From contig JBDTVS010000183.1 of NCBI GenBank assembly GCA_040007095.1, forward strand, positions 1-53,967: a DNA stretch of 53,967 nt. Direction: 5' to 3'. Numbering within the stretch: the first letter of the stretch is position 1; each line of letters starts with the position of its first letter. Positions 1 through 9,008 of this stretch are shown piece after piece. A program made the position numbers and the translations under genes. The notes under the pieces were generated by a model, which worked only from the letters and a program-made list of their open reading frames with translations, did no database searches and was not told where the DNA came from. The stretch is from JBDTVS01 sp040007095. GTDB taxonomy: Bacteria > Acidobacteriota > Vicinamibacteria > Vicinamibacterales > CAVVIG01.

Positions 1-92
1 CGATCCGGGCGCCGCGCCCGGAAAATTTGCCAACGAACTTCTGAGACACGACACTAGACTAACGATCCATGAAGAGGTCTCGAGGAGCGGCC

Positions 93-1685
93 ATGGCTGC
101 GCGAACGCCGGCCGCTGCCCCAGCTGCCGGCACCGTGCTCTCGGCCGGTGGCGCCTTCGTCCTCAACGCCTGCTTCGTCGCCGGCTTGCTCCTGCTCAGC
201 CAACTCCCCATGCTGCAGCAGCGTTCCGTGGTGCGCGCCTCCGTCGTCGCCGCCGCGCTCTTCCTGCTCGCGTGGAGCGGGCTGCTGTTCGGCGTCCTGC
301 GCCGCAGGCAGAAGGTCGCGCTTGAAATCGTGCTGCGCCGCCAGCACTACCTGCAGGCCTGTTTGCAAGGCACGCTGATCCTCTATTGGGGCTACTACTG
401 GCGCGAGGTCTATCACGCCGCGCCGCTCATTGCCGCGCAGCTCCTGTTTGCCTACGGCTTCGACAGCCTGCTCTCGTGGACGCACCGCCGCACCTTCTCG
501 CTCGGCTTTGGCCCGTTCCCCGTGATCTTCAGCATCACCCTGTTCTTCTGGTTCAAGGACGACTGGTTCTACCTGCAATTCGGGCTGGTGGCGCTCGGCT
601 TTCTCGCCAAGGAGTTCCTGCGCTGGACACGTGACGGCGTGAACACGCACATCTTCAACCCGTCGTCGTTCCCGCTCGCGTTGGTGTCGGTGCTCCTGCT
701 GATCACCAACGCGACCGAGATGACCTGGGGCTTCCAGGTGGCGCAAACCGAGTTCTACCCGCCCCAGATGTATCTCGCGATCTTTCTCATCGGGCTGCCG
801 GGGCAGTATCTGTTCGGCGTCACGCCGATGACCATGGCGGCCGTGTTGACGACGTTCGTCTGCAGTGCGGTCTACTACGCCGCGACCGGTGTCTTTTTCT
901 TCTCCGACGCGCATGTGCCCATTGCCGTGTTTCTTGGCATGCACCTGCTGTTCACCGATCCGGCGACGTCACCGCGCACCGAACTGGGGCGCATCGGCTA
1001 CGGTGTGCTCTACGGGCTGACCACCGTCCTCCTGTATAGCGCGCTGTTGCGCGCGGGGCTGCCCGGGTTCTACGACAAGCTGCTGCAGGTGCCGCTGCTC
1101 AATCTGTCCGCGAAGCTGCTCGATAGGCTGGCGCGGTCGCCGCTGCTCCAGAGAATCGATCCCTCGGCGTGGGGGCGGGGGATGGTCCCGCGACAGCGTC
1201 ACCTGGCGTACATCAGCGTGTGGGTGGTGGCGTTCGGCGCCATGAGCGCGTCCGGGTACCTCGGCGACACGCATCCGGGGCAATGGTTGCCGTTCTGGCA
1301 GAAGGCGTGTGCGGCCAATGCGCGCAGCGCCTGCGAGGATGCGTATTTTCTGGAGGACGGCTACTGCGAGGACGGGTCCGGATGGGCGTGCAACGAGCTC
1401 GGCATTCTGCTGACCGAGCACTACGCCAATCGCCCCCGCGCGGCGATGGTGTTCGAGCGCGCGTGCGGGCTGCAATTCTCCGCCGGCTGCGACAACGCCG
1501 TCGCCATCGCGCAAGGCTACATGTTCCGCCGCGACGCGCCGGCGGTTGCCGACTACCGGTTCATCCTGCGCGGCAGCAAGGGCCCGTTCCCGGACCAGGA
1601 GCCCGCACAGCTCTACGCACGCGCCTGCGTGCAGGGTTGGCCCGGCACCTGTGGGATTCAGCAGGATCGCATCAGGGAACCGTAA
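93..1685 (+). CDS. RnfD/NqrB-like membrane protein with C-terminal Sel1-type repeats
   Basis: The N-terminal two thirds (about residues 20-385 of 530) is polytopic membrane sequence. It carries two motifs typical of the RnfD/NqrB family: FNPSSF near residue 188 and TDPATSPRTELGR near 288. RnfD and NqrB are membrane subunits of Na+/H+-pumping electron-transfer complexes. I do not see the SGAT-type threonine motif used for covalent FMN attachment, and no other rnf or nqr genes lie nearby, so a pumping role is not supported. Residues 404-522 are Cys-rich repeats (ERACGLQFSAGC, ARACVQGWPGTC) like Sel1/Hcp repeats, probably periplasmic and used for protein contact. The ATG at 93 is chosen because GAGGAG lies 5 nt upstream; an in-frame ATG at 69 has no such site. 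A stand-alone RnfD-like protein of unknown role is the safest reading. Confidence 0.7.
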   Translation: MAARTPAAAPAAGTVLSAGGAFVLNACFVAGLLLLSQLPMLQQRSVVRASVVAAALFLLAWSGLLFGVLRRRQKVALEIVLRRQHYLQACLQGTLILYWGYYWREVYHAAPLIAAQLLFAYGFDSLLSWTHRRTFSLGFGPFPVIFSITLFFWFKDDWFYLQFGLVALGFLAKEFLRWTRDGVNTHIFNPSSFPLALVSVLLLITNATEMTWGFQVAQTEFYPPQMYLAIFLIGLPGQYLFGVTPMTMAAVLTTFVCSAVYYAATGVFFFSDAHVPIAVFLGMHLLFTDPATSPRTELGRIGYGVLYGLTTVLLYSALLRAGLPGFYDKLLQVPLLNLSAKLLDRLARSPLLQRIDPSAWGRGMVPRQRHLAYISVWVVAFGAMSASGYLGDTHPGQWLPFWQKACAANARSACEDAYFLEDGYCEDGSGWACNELGILLTEHYANRPRAAMVFERACGLQFSAGCDNAVAIAQGYMFRRDAPAVADYRFILRGSKGPFPDQEPAQLYARACVQGWPGTCGIQQDRIREP

Positions 1686-1884
1686 GAACCATGATCGGGT
1701 GGAAAGGGGGCGTTTTTCCACGGGAAGGGCTGGCCTGGCGGACAAGACACGGCCGCTCGTGACATCACAACCTTAGCTTGAGCCAGGGCGCTCGCAGTGC
1801 TACGATCCTGCGATACTGAATCAGGTTTCTTTGCGGCGGCTTTGGGGTGGAACCTGGTGTCCATCACCCTTCACGGAGGCACGA

Positions 1885-2292
1885 ATGATTGGGAAATTTT
1901 TGGGATGCGTCGTTGTAGGCGGTTGGCTGATGGCCAGTGTGTCGGTACAGGCGCATCATTCCCTCGCGGGCGTCTATGACATGAAAGCCAAGGATATGGA
2001 GGTGGCGGGGACGCTCACGAAAATCCTGTTTGTGAATCCCCACGGGTCGCTGACGCTCACGGTCAAGAACCCGGATGGCACGACCACCGACTGGGTCTTT
2101 ACGACAGGGTCCGCGACCACCCTCGCGCAACGGGGGATCAGTAAAGTCGGACCGAATGCCCTCAAAGCCGGGGAAGCTATTACCGCGAAGTTCATCCCGG
2201 CGAGGAATGGTGCTCCGTTGGGGTTTCTCAAGTCGATTACCACAGCCGAGGGGAAGGTGATCGAGATCTCCGCCGGAAACCCAAATGACTGA
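1885..2292 (+). CDS. exported DUF6152-family protein
   Basis: This 135-residue protein has an N-terminal signal peptide (MIGKFLGC... ending near VQAHH) followed by the AHHSLAG and VNPHG motifs typical of DUF6152 proteins, which are common in Acidobacteriota and have no known function. The ATG at 1885 is preceded by ACGGAGG (1873-1879), a strong ribosome site; a longer in-frame start at 1831 adds residues with no signal-peptide logic. The stop overlaps the next gene by 8 bp, so the two are probably translated together. The mature domain is expected to be a small beta-barrel-like periplasmic protein. Confidence 0.75.
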   Translation: MIGKFLGCVVVGGWLMASVSVQAHHSLAGVYDMKAKDMEVAGTLTKILFVNPHGSLTLTVKNPDGTTTDWVFTTGSATTLAQRGISKVGPNALKAGEAITAKFIPARNGAPLGFLKSITTAEGKVIEISAGNPND

Positions 2293-4054
2293 TCAACAAG
2301 GGCGGATCTCCGTGCCTGTTCGACAACGGACGATCCGGAACGGCATCGCGTTCGGAGTCGCTCTCGCGATCAGCGGGCTGTTGACGGCCGGCGCGCAGGC
2401 GCAGCGGGGTGATCCTGCGGCACCTCCGCCGTATAGGCCGTCGGCCGGCGCCAAGGACCTGCGCGCCGTGCTCTTCAACTGGACCTGGTACACGGGCATG
2501 CTGCGGGGCCTCGACGAGCACGAGTTGATCGTCTCGCTCGAGTATCAGGGCAAGGGCACCATGCAGGTGGACGGACAGCCCTGCACGCTGACCAAATACC
2601 GCGTCAGCACCAACTATCAGACGGCGGGGCAGCGGATCCAGTACACGTGCACACGGCCCAACGGACAGGCGTATTCGAACGTGGAGGTCGTCAGCGGCCA
2701 GTACGCCTGGAACGAAGACATCCCGGGCGCGGAGATCGTGGCGGGGAAAGGGAAGGCCACACCGATGCCGGCTGCCGTGCAGGAGCGTCTCGTCCGCCTG
2801 TGGGCGAGTCCTCAGGGCGCGCCCAAAGCGGCGCTCACGGGTGTCTCGGAGACAGCGGAGTGGGGAGCCAACCCCGGCACTCTTCTGCAGGATGGAGGCG
2901 CGACCGCCGGCAAGACGTCCGTGGCGTGGGAAGCGGGCAAGCCGGTCGTGACGTTCCCGATTCCCGGCGTCCCAGGCGCGACCGCGAGCGCCACGCTCGA
3001 CGCGAAGTACATGGCCGAGCGCGTCGTGGTCAAACAAGGGGCGGCGACCATCGAGTTCACCTACAGCGACTACAAAGACTGGAACAACCCCCTAAACAAA
3101 GTCGAGGTGTTGTACGCCGGCAAGATGGTCGAGCGCCGGAACGGCGTCGTCGCGCGCGACCTGACGACGGTCGAGACGGAAACCGGCAGCGTGTATGTGG
3201 TGATGCCGGTGCCGGCAAGCGTGCAGAAGGCGATCACGGTGACGATGCCGGCCCCGCCCGCGAGGCCCGTGCCAAGCCAGGTTCAGACGGCGTCCACGCA
3301 GAATCAACCGACGCCGCGAACCGCCAACGGCAAACCCGACCTGACTGGGAACTGGAACGTCCCAGGCATGAACTGGCGCTACGGGAATCGTCGCTGCGGT
3401 CCGACCCAGGTCGACTGCACGCGGCAGATCAATCAGACCATGGACTTCGAGTTCGAGGCGCCCTCGCGGTTCGGTCCGAATCGCCCAGTATATAAACCCC
3501 AGCACTGGGACAAGATCCAGCAGCTCGACATGTGGACGAACAAGGAAGATCCGGTCATGACCTGCCAGCCGCTGGGGATTCCGCGGCAGGGTCCTCCCCG
3601 GCGCATCTTCCAAACCGCTAACGACGTCACCCTTCTCTACGGGGCCGGTGTCGACGGCGGCGGCGGATACGTGGATATTCGCGTGGTCCCGACCGACGGC
3701 CGCAAGCACGACCCGGCGAAGGCGCTGGAGAGCAAGTTTACGGGGTATACCGTAGGACGCTGGGACGGCGACACGCTGGTGCTCGACTCCATCTCGTTTT
3801 ACGATACGACCTGGCTGGCGCGCGGCGGTTTTTTCCATTCCGATCAGATGCATGTCGTGGAAAAATTCACGCGTCAGGGTAATGAGATTCGCTACGAAGT
3901 CACTGTCGAGGATCCGGAAGTGCTTGTGGAGCCCTGGGTGATGACGCCACGGGTGATGCGGCTCAACCCGAATCCCGACGCGGGACTCATATCAGAGCGA
4001 GGCACTTGCGAGGTGTACGAACTGACGGATATTTCGTCCCAGATTCGGCACTAA
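2285..4054 (+). CDS. exported hypothetical protein with a WDGDTLVLDS-type C-terminal domain
   Basis: The protein has 589 residues, with a signal peptide ending near residue 40 (ALAISGLLTAGAQA). Residues 60-320 form a domain I do not recognise. After a Pro/Gln-rich linker comes the start-of-domain motif ANGKPDLTGNWNVPG, then VGRWDGDTLVLDS and MHVVEKFTR. This C-terminal pattern recurs in large families of secreted proteins in Acidobacteriota and Proteobacteria, often beside DUF6152 genes as here. Function is unknown. The gene overlaps the upstream DUF6152 gene by 8 bp, and a strong hairpin follows at 4126-4156. Confidence 0.75.
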   Translation: MTDQQGRISVPVRQRTIRNGIAFGVALAISGLLTAGAQAQRGDPAAPPPYRPSAGAKDLRAVLFNWTWYTGMLRGLDEHELIVSLEYQGKGTMQVDGQPCTLTKYRVSTNYQTAGQRIQYTCTRPNGQAYSNVEVVSGQYAWNEDIPGAEIVAGKGKATPMPAAVQERLVRLWASPQGAPKAALTGVSETAEWGANPGTLLQDGGATAGKTSVAWEAGKPVVTFPIPGVPGATASATLDAKYMAERVVVKQGAATIEFTYSDYKDWNNPLNKVEVLYAGKMVERRNGVVARDLTTVETETGSVYVVMPVPASVQKAITVTMPAPPARPVPSQVQTASTQNQPTPRTANGKPDLTGNWNVPGMNWRYGNRRCGPTQVDCTRQINQTMDFEFEAPSRFGPNRPVYKPQHWDKIQQLDMWTNKEDPVMTCQPLGIPRQGPPRRIFQTANDVTLLYGAGVDGGGGYVDIRVVPTDGRKHDPAKALESKFTGYTVGRWDGDTLVLDSISFYDTTWLARGGFFHSDQMHVVEKFTRQGNEIRYEVTVEDPEVLVEPWVMTPRVMRLNPNPDAGLISERGTCEVYELTDISSQIRH

Positions 4055-4125
4055 CTCACGGGCTGCCAAGAAACGCGGATTCTTCGACAATCGGCACTTC
4101 GCAGTCCTGACTTCTCATCGCACTT

Positions 4126-4162
4126 GACGAGCGGCGCGGCTGACGCGCCGCTCGTCCTCTTC
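4126..4162 (+). terminator. 13-bp hairpin between convergent genes
   Basis: A perfect 13-bp GC-rich stem (4126-4138 paired with 4144-4156) encloses a 5-nt loop (GCTGA) and is followed on the plus strand by CTCTT. It lies 71 bp after the stop at 4054 and 96 bp from the convergent gene ending at 4253, so it can serve either strand. The T-tract is weak, hence moderate confidence in factor-independent action. Confidence 0.5.
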
Positions 4163-4252
4163 CCGGGCGACTTCGCGTTTGGATCTTCCAAACTCGACGG
4201 CGCCGATATCACAACGCGGCAACCGCCGCTGACCGATTTGATCCACGGGACA

Positions 4253-6109
4253 CTAGGGCGCACACGACTGATTGAGCGTGTGCGCGCGGGATCCATCGCG
4301 GCCGACACCTGCCAACAATTCGGCGAAGGTCTGAAGCGGCACCGCGTTACCGCGCTGTCCGACCGCCTGAACCAGACTCCAGGAATCTGCGGCGCTGCTG
4401 CCACCCGACGACGGGTCCGGCCGCAGCACGGCTGGTGGATTCTCGGCGTAGCCGACAGGCACGCAGAGCGACGGATGATCGAAAGGCGCCCGCTCGAATC
4501 GCACACGATCGTCGGTGAGCGCCTTGAGGAACTCCACGATCTGTCCACGCTCCTGCTGATTCAAGCGGATGTTGCCCATGCCAGGCCCGAGGTTGCCGCC
4601 GCCCGGGACATCGCCATTCCTCGCGTAGAACTCGAGAACCTGCTCGAGCGTCGCGGCGCCGCCGGTATGGAAGTACGGTCCCGTCAGCTCCACATTGCGG
4701 AGTCCCGGTGACTTGAATGCTCCACTCGCGCGGCTGCCTGGTGCGGCAGGAAACAGCGGCGCGCCAGACCCGTCAAGGCCCGCCGCGCCCGGATCGTCCT
4801 CAATCGCGCTGACGCCCGTGCGGAAGAACCCAACCGCGCGCGGATCGAGGGAATTGCTACGCGATGCGGTGGTGACACCCGCCGCCGAAAGTTCCGGTCC
4901 CTGATGGCATTGGGTACACTGCGAGCCGCCGCTGCGGAACTCATTGAGGCCCTGCTGCTGGATATCGGTCAAGGCTCCGGCATCACCATCGAGAAACAGA
5001 TCCACGGGAGTATCGTCGCTGACCAGGGTGGACTCGTACGCTTGCACGGCAAGACCGAAGAACAAGCCGAAGTTGTACGCCATCTGGTTGAACTCGCGGT
5101 TGCCAGTCGGTTCGCCGACCGCGACGAGGACGCGGCCATCGGCGTCGATCACCGCCGGGCTGCTCCAGTACGAGGGCTGAAACGACGCGCGAATGAGGGC
5201 CACGTAGCTCACGTCGGGCCGTAGGCCCGTACCGCCGACATTGGCAGACGGGCCGAGGACGCTGTCGTCGCCAGCCACAGTCTGTCGTGCCAGCGGCGTC
5301 AGCGTGAACATCTTGCGGCCGAGGTGTGTCCACGTGCGGCCGTCGAACGACATCTCGAGCGCATTCAGCGGCGGACCGACCGCCTGGGACGCGAGACTCG
5401 ACGCGTCCAGTCGGACGATCTCGGGACTGAGGGTGCCGCCCACCGCCACGAGGACGCGCGCCCGCGCATCCGCGGCACCGAACGGTGTCGCGGCGTTGAA
5501 GGTGTCGTTGGCGCGCCCGTCCCAGAAATTTCGCAGGTTGAACACGGCGTTGATGACGCTCGGGGCATTGCGGGACGTCACCTGGCGAACCTTCAGTCCA
5601 CTGAGCGTGAAGACACCTGAACCGCCGGTGTCGGCACCCACGTCGAGTGCACCGTTGTCGGTGACGGCGACGAAGGTCCGTTGGACGACGCCTGCGGATC
5701 CGACGACCTCACGGCGATGCCGGGTGACCTCCGAACCGTTGTCGTTCGGATTCGCGAAGGTGTGAAACGGAAAGTCGCCGATCGACAGCGTCGTGTTAGG
5801 CCGCGCCGGTGCCGTCGAGGTCGCCGGGCCGGCGATCTGGTTCGTGACGCGGTGGTCCGCGCCAGCGTGGAAGTGACACGTCGCGCACGCGGTGCGGCCG
5901 TCGCTGCCCACCTGCACGTCCCAGAACAGCGCTTTGCCGAGAACGACCAGCGCCTGCGGATCGGCGACGTAACGCGCCGCATCGGCGGGGTGAGGGATCT
6001 CGACGCCCTTCAGGGACGCGATGCCGCCACGTTGCGCAGTGACCGCCACCGAGAGCGGATACGCCGCGCAGCAGATCGCCAGCAGTCGAGCGTATTTCGA
6101 GAATCCCAT
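4253..6109 (-). CDS. di-heme cytochrome c peroxidase (MauG/CcpA family)
   Basis: This 618-residue exported protein has a signal peptide (MGFSKYARLLAICC to about VTAQ) and two c-type heme sites: CATCH at 75-79 and CTQCH at 398-402. The second is followed by the family motifs SPGLRNVELTGPYFHTG and LEQVLEFY. This order matches bacterial di-heme cytochrome c peroxidases and MauG-like enzymes, which act in the periplasm on H2O2 or oxidise protein side chains. It is longer than classic CcpA (about 330 residues), with an insertion between the hemes and a C-terminal extension of about 80 residues. The ATG at 6109 is chosen because GAGAGG lies just upstream and the signal peptide begins there. The substrate is not predictable. 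Confidence 0.88.
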   Translation of the reverse strand: MGFSKYARLLAICCAAYPLSVAVTAQRGGIASLKGVEIPHPADAARYVADPQALVVLGKALFWDVQVGSDGRTACATCHFHAGADHRVTNQIAGPATSTAPARPNTTLSIGDFPFHTFANPNDNGSEVTRHRREVVGSAGVVQRTFVAVTDNGALDVGADTGGSGVFTLSGLKVRQVTSRNAPSVINAVFNLRNFWDGRANDTFNAATPFGAADARARVLVAVGGTLSPEIVRLDASSLASQAVGPPLNALEMSFDGRTWTHLGRKMFTLTPLARQTVAGDDSVLGPSANVGGTGLRPDVSYVALIRASFQPSYWSSPAVIDADGRVLVAVGEPTGNREFNQMAYNFGLFFGLAVQAYESTLVSDDTPVDLFLDGDAGALTDIQQQGLNEFRSGGSQCTQCHQGPELSAAGVTTASRSNSLDPRAVGFFRTGVSAIEDDPGAAGLDGSGAPLFPAAPGSRASGAFKSPGLRNVELTGPYFHTGGAATLEQVLEFYARNGDVPGGGNLGPGMGNIRLNQQERGQIVEFLKALTDDRVRFERAPFDHPSLCVPVGYAENPPAVLRPDPSSGGSSAADSWSLVQAVGQRGNAVPLQTFAELLAGVGRDGSRAHTLNQSCAP

Positions 6110-6233
6110 CGATCGACGCCTCTCGGGCTCTGGCGTGAGTGTAAGCCGTATCGCAACCTGACGGAACAGCCGCCGCGCAAGACTGGTGTTTTGCCTCGGT
6201 GCGCTCGGTGGTACACGTCGAACTGCGCGTGCC

Positions 6234-7199
6234 TTACCGATTGGTGGCCGGCTGCGCGGCGTACACCGGAATCGGGAAGTTGCCGTCATACGGCGGCCAG
6301 TTCGGCACCGGCTGCTCGGGCGGCGGATAGAACATCGCCGAATAGATGAGACGAATCTTGGCGTTGTCGATGAAGAACCATTCGCTGAACATGTTGCGCC
6401 GCACCGGTGATCCGGGCTTGCGAAGAAACACGGCGAGTGCCAGCACCGCCTGCGCCTCTTCGTCGACGATCGGATAGCGTCGCGCCGCCACAATCGACGC
6501 ATTGAAATTTTCCAGACCGGCCGCGCAGTCGCCTCCTGGAGGGCCGCCGTTGCGCCCCGGGCGGTTGGTCATCACCGTCCCGTTCTCGACGCGCGTGCAG
6601 CCGGGCTCATGCTCGATGATGTTCCCGTCGTGGGTAGTCAGTCCGTCGAAGTAGCTGTTCGTGATGCCGAGCAACGACGCGCGTGACAGCCGCTGCGCCT
6701 TCGGCACCGTCCGCTCCGGCGGCGGATTCGCCGCGAGGCTCTCGGCGTTGAAGACGTTGCCGTTCGGTCCGTTCGGTCCGACTTCGCCGGCGCGCGCGAG
6801 GAGCCACTCCGCTTCCGAAATCTTCCGGTCATCGACCTTGGCGCGCAGCGTCACGACCGCCGCTGCACCGCCTTCCTGGATGATGCCGAAATAGGCGGCC
6901 TGCCCGGTGACCGGATCCAGGTAGCGACGCTGCATGCTTCCGAGCCCGGTCATCGTCTTCCACAGTCCGTTGCCCGGACGCACCACGACGGCGTTCTCGG
7001 TCTGACGGAATCCGATCATGAGCGGTGCCGCGGCAGGGTCGTGCTTGATCACCGCATCGAGGTAGGCGTCGAGCGTCGTGCGCAGACAGGCACGATCGCA
7101 CGCCTGTCCCTGTGCCTGCGCGCCAGGCGTGGGGTTCAGCACGATCACGGACGCCAGAACGGCGCCGAGTGCAAGATGCGTCAGTCGAGACATGATCAT
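6234..7199 (-). CDS. exported DUF8021-like protein
   Basis: The protein has 321 residues, starting MIMSRLTHLALGAVLASVIV with a signal peptide ending near GAQAQ. The core contains TENAVVVRPGNGLW, YLDPVTGQAAYFGI and, near the end, FFIDNAKIRLIYSAMFY. That series fits, from memory, the DUF8021 family, a probable cone-like fold in secreted proteins of unknown activity. The ATG at 7199 has AGGA seven bases upstream. It lies 124 bp upstream of the peroxidase gene on the same strand, so the two may be cotranscribed and act in the same compartment. Confidence 0.65.
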   Translation of the reverse strand: MIMSRLTHLALGAVLASVIVLNPTPGAQAQGQACDRACLRTTLDAYLDAVIKHDPAAAPLMIGFRQTENAVVVRPGNGLWKTMTGLGSMQRRYLDPVTGQAAYFGIIQEGGAAAVVTLRAKVDDRKISEAEWLLARAGEVGPNGPNGNVFNAESLAANPPPERTVPKAQRLSRASLLGITNSYFDGLTTHDGNIIEHEPGCTRVENGTVMTNRPGRNGGPPGGDCAAGLENFNASIVAARRYPIVDEEAQAVLALAVFLRKPGSPVRRNMFSEWFFIDNAKIRLIYSAMFYPPPEQPVPNWPPYDGNFPIPVYAAQPATNR

Positions 7200-7482
7200 G
7201 TGTCGTTCCTTTGTGGCGACAGAGAACACGGTGTGGGTGTTGACGCATAGCCTACAGCGTCATGCCAGCCCGATCCACTGCCTCGCGGGACGCAGCAAGC
7301 GCTGCAGGTCGGTCGATGTCGACAGCACGTGCGTCCGCGATCGCAACGGCCGAGCCCGGGCGGACGGCAAACCTGCTCAGGCCAGGCCGATGGCACTTCC
7401 GTGTCTGGCTCACTCGGCTGTCCTCGCCTTGGTGAAATCGCTACAATGGCGGCGACCTTCGAAAGGGAACGCGGTCACGCTC

Positions 7483-8847
7483 ATGAAACATGTTTTCAGC
7501 GTCGTCCTGGTCCTTGTCGTGGCCGTTGGGGCGAGTCCTCGTGCCCAGAACTGGCCGCGATTCCGTGGCGCGACGAGCGGTCTCGTCGCGGATGACCCTG
7601 TTCTGCCCGATCGATGGTCGCTGACCGAGAATGTCGCGTGGCGACTCGACATTCCCGGCCGGGGCTGGAGTTCCCCCGTGGTGTGGGGGGATCACGTGTT
7701 CGTCGTCACGGCTGTGGATGTCGCGAAACCGGTGGATACGTTCCGCCCGGTGCAGCAATACATCGCAGGCTCGCTTGGCGGCACGATGACGGGCAATGAC
7801 GTCGACCGAACGCCGTCCGAGCACCGATGGATGGTCTACGACATCTCGGCACGGACCGGCACGATTCGCTGGGAACGCGTCTTGCGGACGTCGCGGCCGG
7901 GGCAGCCGGTTCATCAGAAGAATTCGCTCGCCTCGGAGACGCCGGTAACCGACGGCGAGCGGCTCTACGTGTATCTGAGCTACGCCGGTCTCTACGCGCT
8001 CGATTTCGACGGCACGGTCGTCTGGTCGAAACCGATGGACGTGCTGCCGATGAGGATGGGCTGGGGAGCCGCCGCCTCGCCGGCGCTCCACGACGGGCGG
8101 CTCTACATCGTCAGCGACAACGAGGCGCAGTCGTCCCTCGCCGCGTACGATGCAGCGACCGGCAACGAGCTGTGGCGCACCCCGCGCGAAGAGCGATCGG
8201 CATGGTCGACGCCGTTTGTCTGGCAGAACGACCTCCGGACCGAGATCATCACGACCTCGAGCACACGAATCCGCTCGTATGACACCAACGGCAAGGCGCT
8301 GTGGGAGCTGGCCGGGATGACGTCGATTCATGCCGCCACGCCGTTTGCGTCGGGCGGGCTGCTCTACGTCAGCTCGGGCTACCCGACCGATTCGGTTCGG
8401 CCGGTCTATGCCATTCGTCCGGGCGCCACCGGCGACATCACGCTCGCCTCGGGTCAGCGCAGCAACGATTTCGTGGTGTGGTCGCACCCGACGCTGGCCG
8501 GCTCATACCCTTCGGGCCTGATCGCGGGCGGCACCTACTACTCGCTGCTCGATCGGGGCATTCTCATCGCGACCGACGCCCTTACGGGCCAGGAGGTCTA
8601 CGGCCGCCAGCGGATCGCGACCGATGGCGGGACCTTCTCCGCATCGCCGTGGGCGTACAACGGAAAGATCTTCGCGTTGAACGAAGACGGAACGACGTAC
8701 GTGATCCAGGCCGGCGCGGAGTTCAAGGTGACCGGCCGAAACCAGCTCGACGAGTTCACGCTCGCCACGCCGGCCATCTCGAACGGCAGCCTGTACATTC
8801 GCACAGCGACGAAGCTCTATCGAATCGCCGGGCGACGGCGCGACTGA
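7483..8847 (+). CDS. exported PQQ-like beta-propeller protein
   Basis: A signal peptide (MKHVFSVVLVLVVAVGASPRAQ) is followed by NWPRFRGA, the usual opening of PQQ-like eight-bladed propellers of the BamB/quinoprotein type in Acidobacteriota and Planctomycetes. Repeated W-docking blades follow (for example VAWRLDIPGRGWSSPVVW, TGNELWRTP, GKALWELAGM). At 454 residues it holds one propeller and nothing else. It lacks a heme domain and clear dehydrogenase catalytic residues, so it may be structural or ligand-binding, not an alcohol dehydrogenase. It is transcribed divergently from the gene at 6234-7199 across a 283-bp gap. A good hairpin terminator follows at 8963-9000. Confidence 0.8.
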   Translation: MKHVFSVVLVLVVAVGASPRAQNWPRFRGATSGLVADDPVLPDRWSLTENVAWRLDIPGRGWSSPVVWGDHVFVVTAVDVAKPVDTFRPVQQYIAGSLGGTMTGNDVDRTPSEHRWMVYDISARTGTIRWERVLRTSRPGQPVHQKNSLASETPVTDGERLYVYLSYAGLYALDFDGTVVWSKPMDVLPMRMGWGAAASPALHDGRLYIVSDNEAQSSLAAYDAATGNELWRTPREERSAWSTPFVWQNDLRTEIITTSSTRIRSYDTNGKALWELAGMTSIHAATPFASGGLLYVSSGYPTDSVRPVYAIRPGATGDITLASGQRSNDFVVWSHPTLAGSYPSGLIAGGTYYSLLDRGILIATDALTGQEVYGRQRIATDGGTFSASPWAYNGKIFALNEDGTTYVIQAGAEFKVTGRNQLDEFTLATPAISNGSLYIRTATKLYRIAGRRRD

Positions 8848-8905
8848 AACGCTCCCACCGACGCACCGAGACGGGCGAGGCGCCCCGCCGGCAAGGCGCC
8901 CCGCC

Positions 8906-8972
8906 GGCAAGGCACGACGACCGGCAATACGGGGAGTATGTGCGCGAGCAGCAACGCCGCCAGCCGGGATGC
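8906..8972 (+). repeat. diverged inverted copy of the MITE core
   Basis: Aligned by eye with the minus strand of 9053-9119, 56 of 67 positions are identical without gaps. Both copies keep an open frame with nearly the same peptide (ARHDDRQYGEYVREQQ here, ARRDDRGYREYLREEQ in the MITE). No terminal inverted repeat is recognisable around this copy, so it is either an old broken element or the source of the sequence captured by the MITE. Confidence 0.6.
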
Positions 8973-9001
8973 ATCGCCCGTCGAATGCAGCCCGGCTTTT
9001 A
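8963..9001 (+). terminator. rho-independent terminator after the PQQ-propeller gene
   Basis: The stem is GCCGGG (8963-8968) with CCCGGC (8991-8996), one A/G mismatch, then TGCAT (8970-8974) with ATGCA (8985-8989), around a 10-nt loop. It is followed directly by TTTTA. It ends 153 bp after the propeller stop and partly uses sequence from the diverged repeat arm. Confidence 0.6.
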
Positions 9002-9008
9002 CCACGGG

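Noticed and set aside
4..22. Perfect 8-bp hairpin with 3-nt loop at the window start
   Set aside because: Followed by AAAATTT rather than a T-tract on the plus strand, and the gene it could terminate lies outside the window.
54..944. Minus-strand 296-codon frame
   Set aside because: Charged low-complexity shadow of the RnfD-like gene, which has clear membrane segments and family motifs on the plus strand.
4241..4256. GGACACTAG near the peroxidase stop, resembling a MITE end
   Set aside because: Only 9 bp match and no partner inverted end was found within 300 bp.
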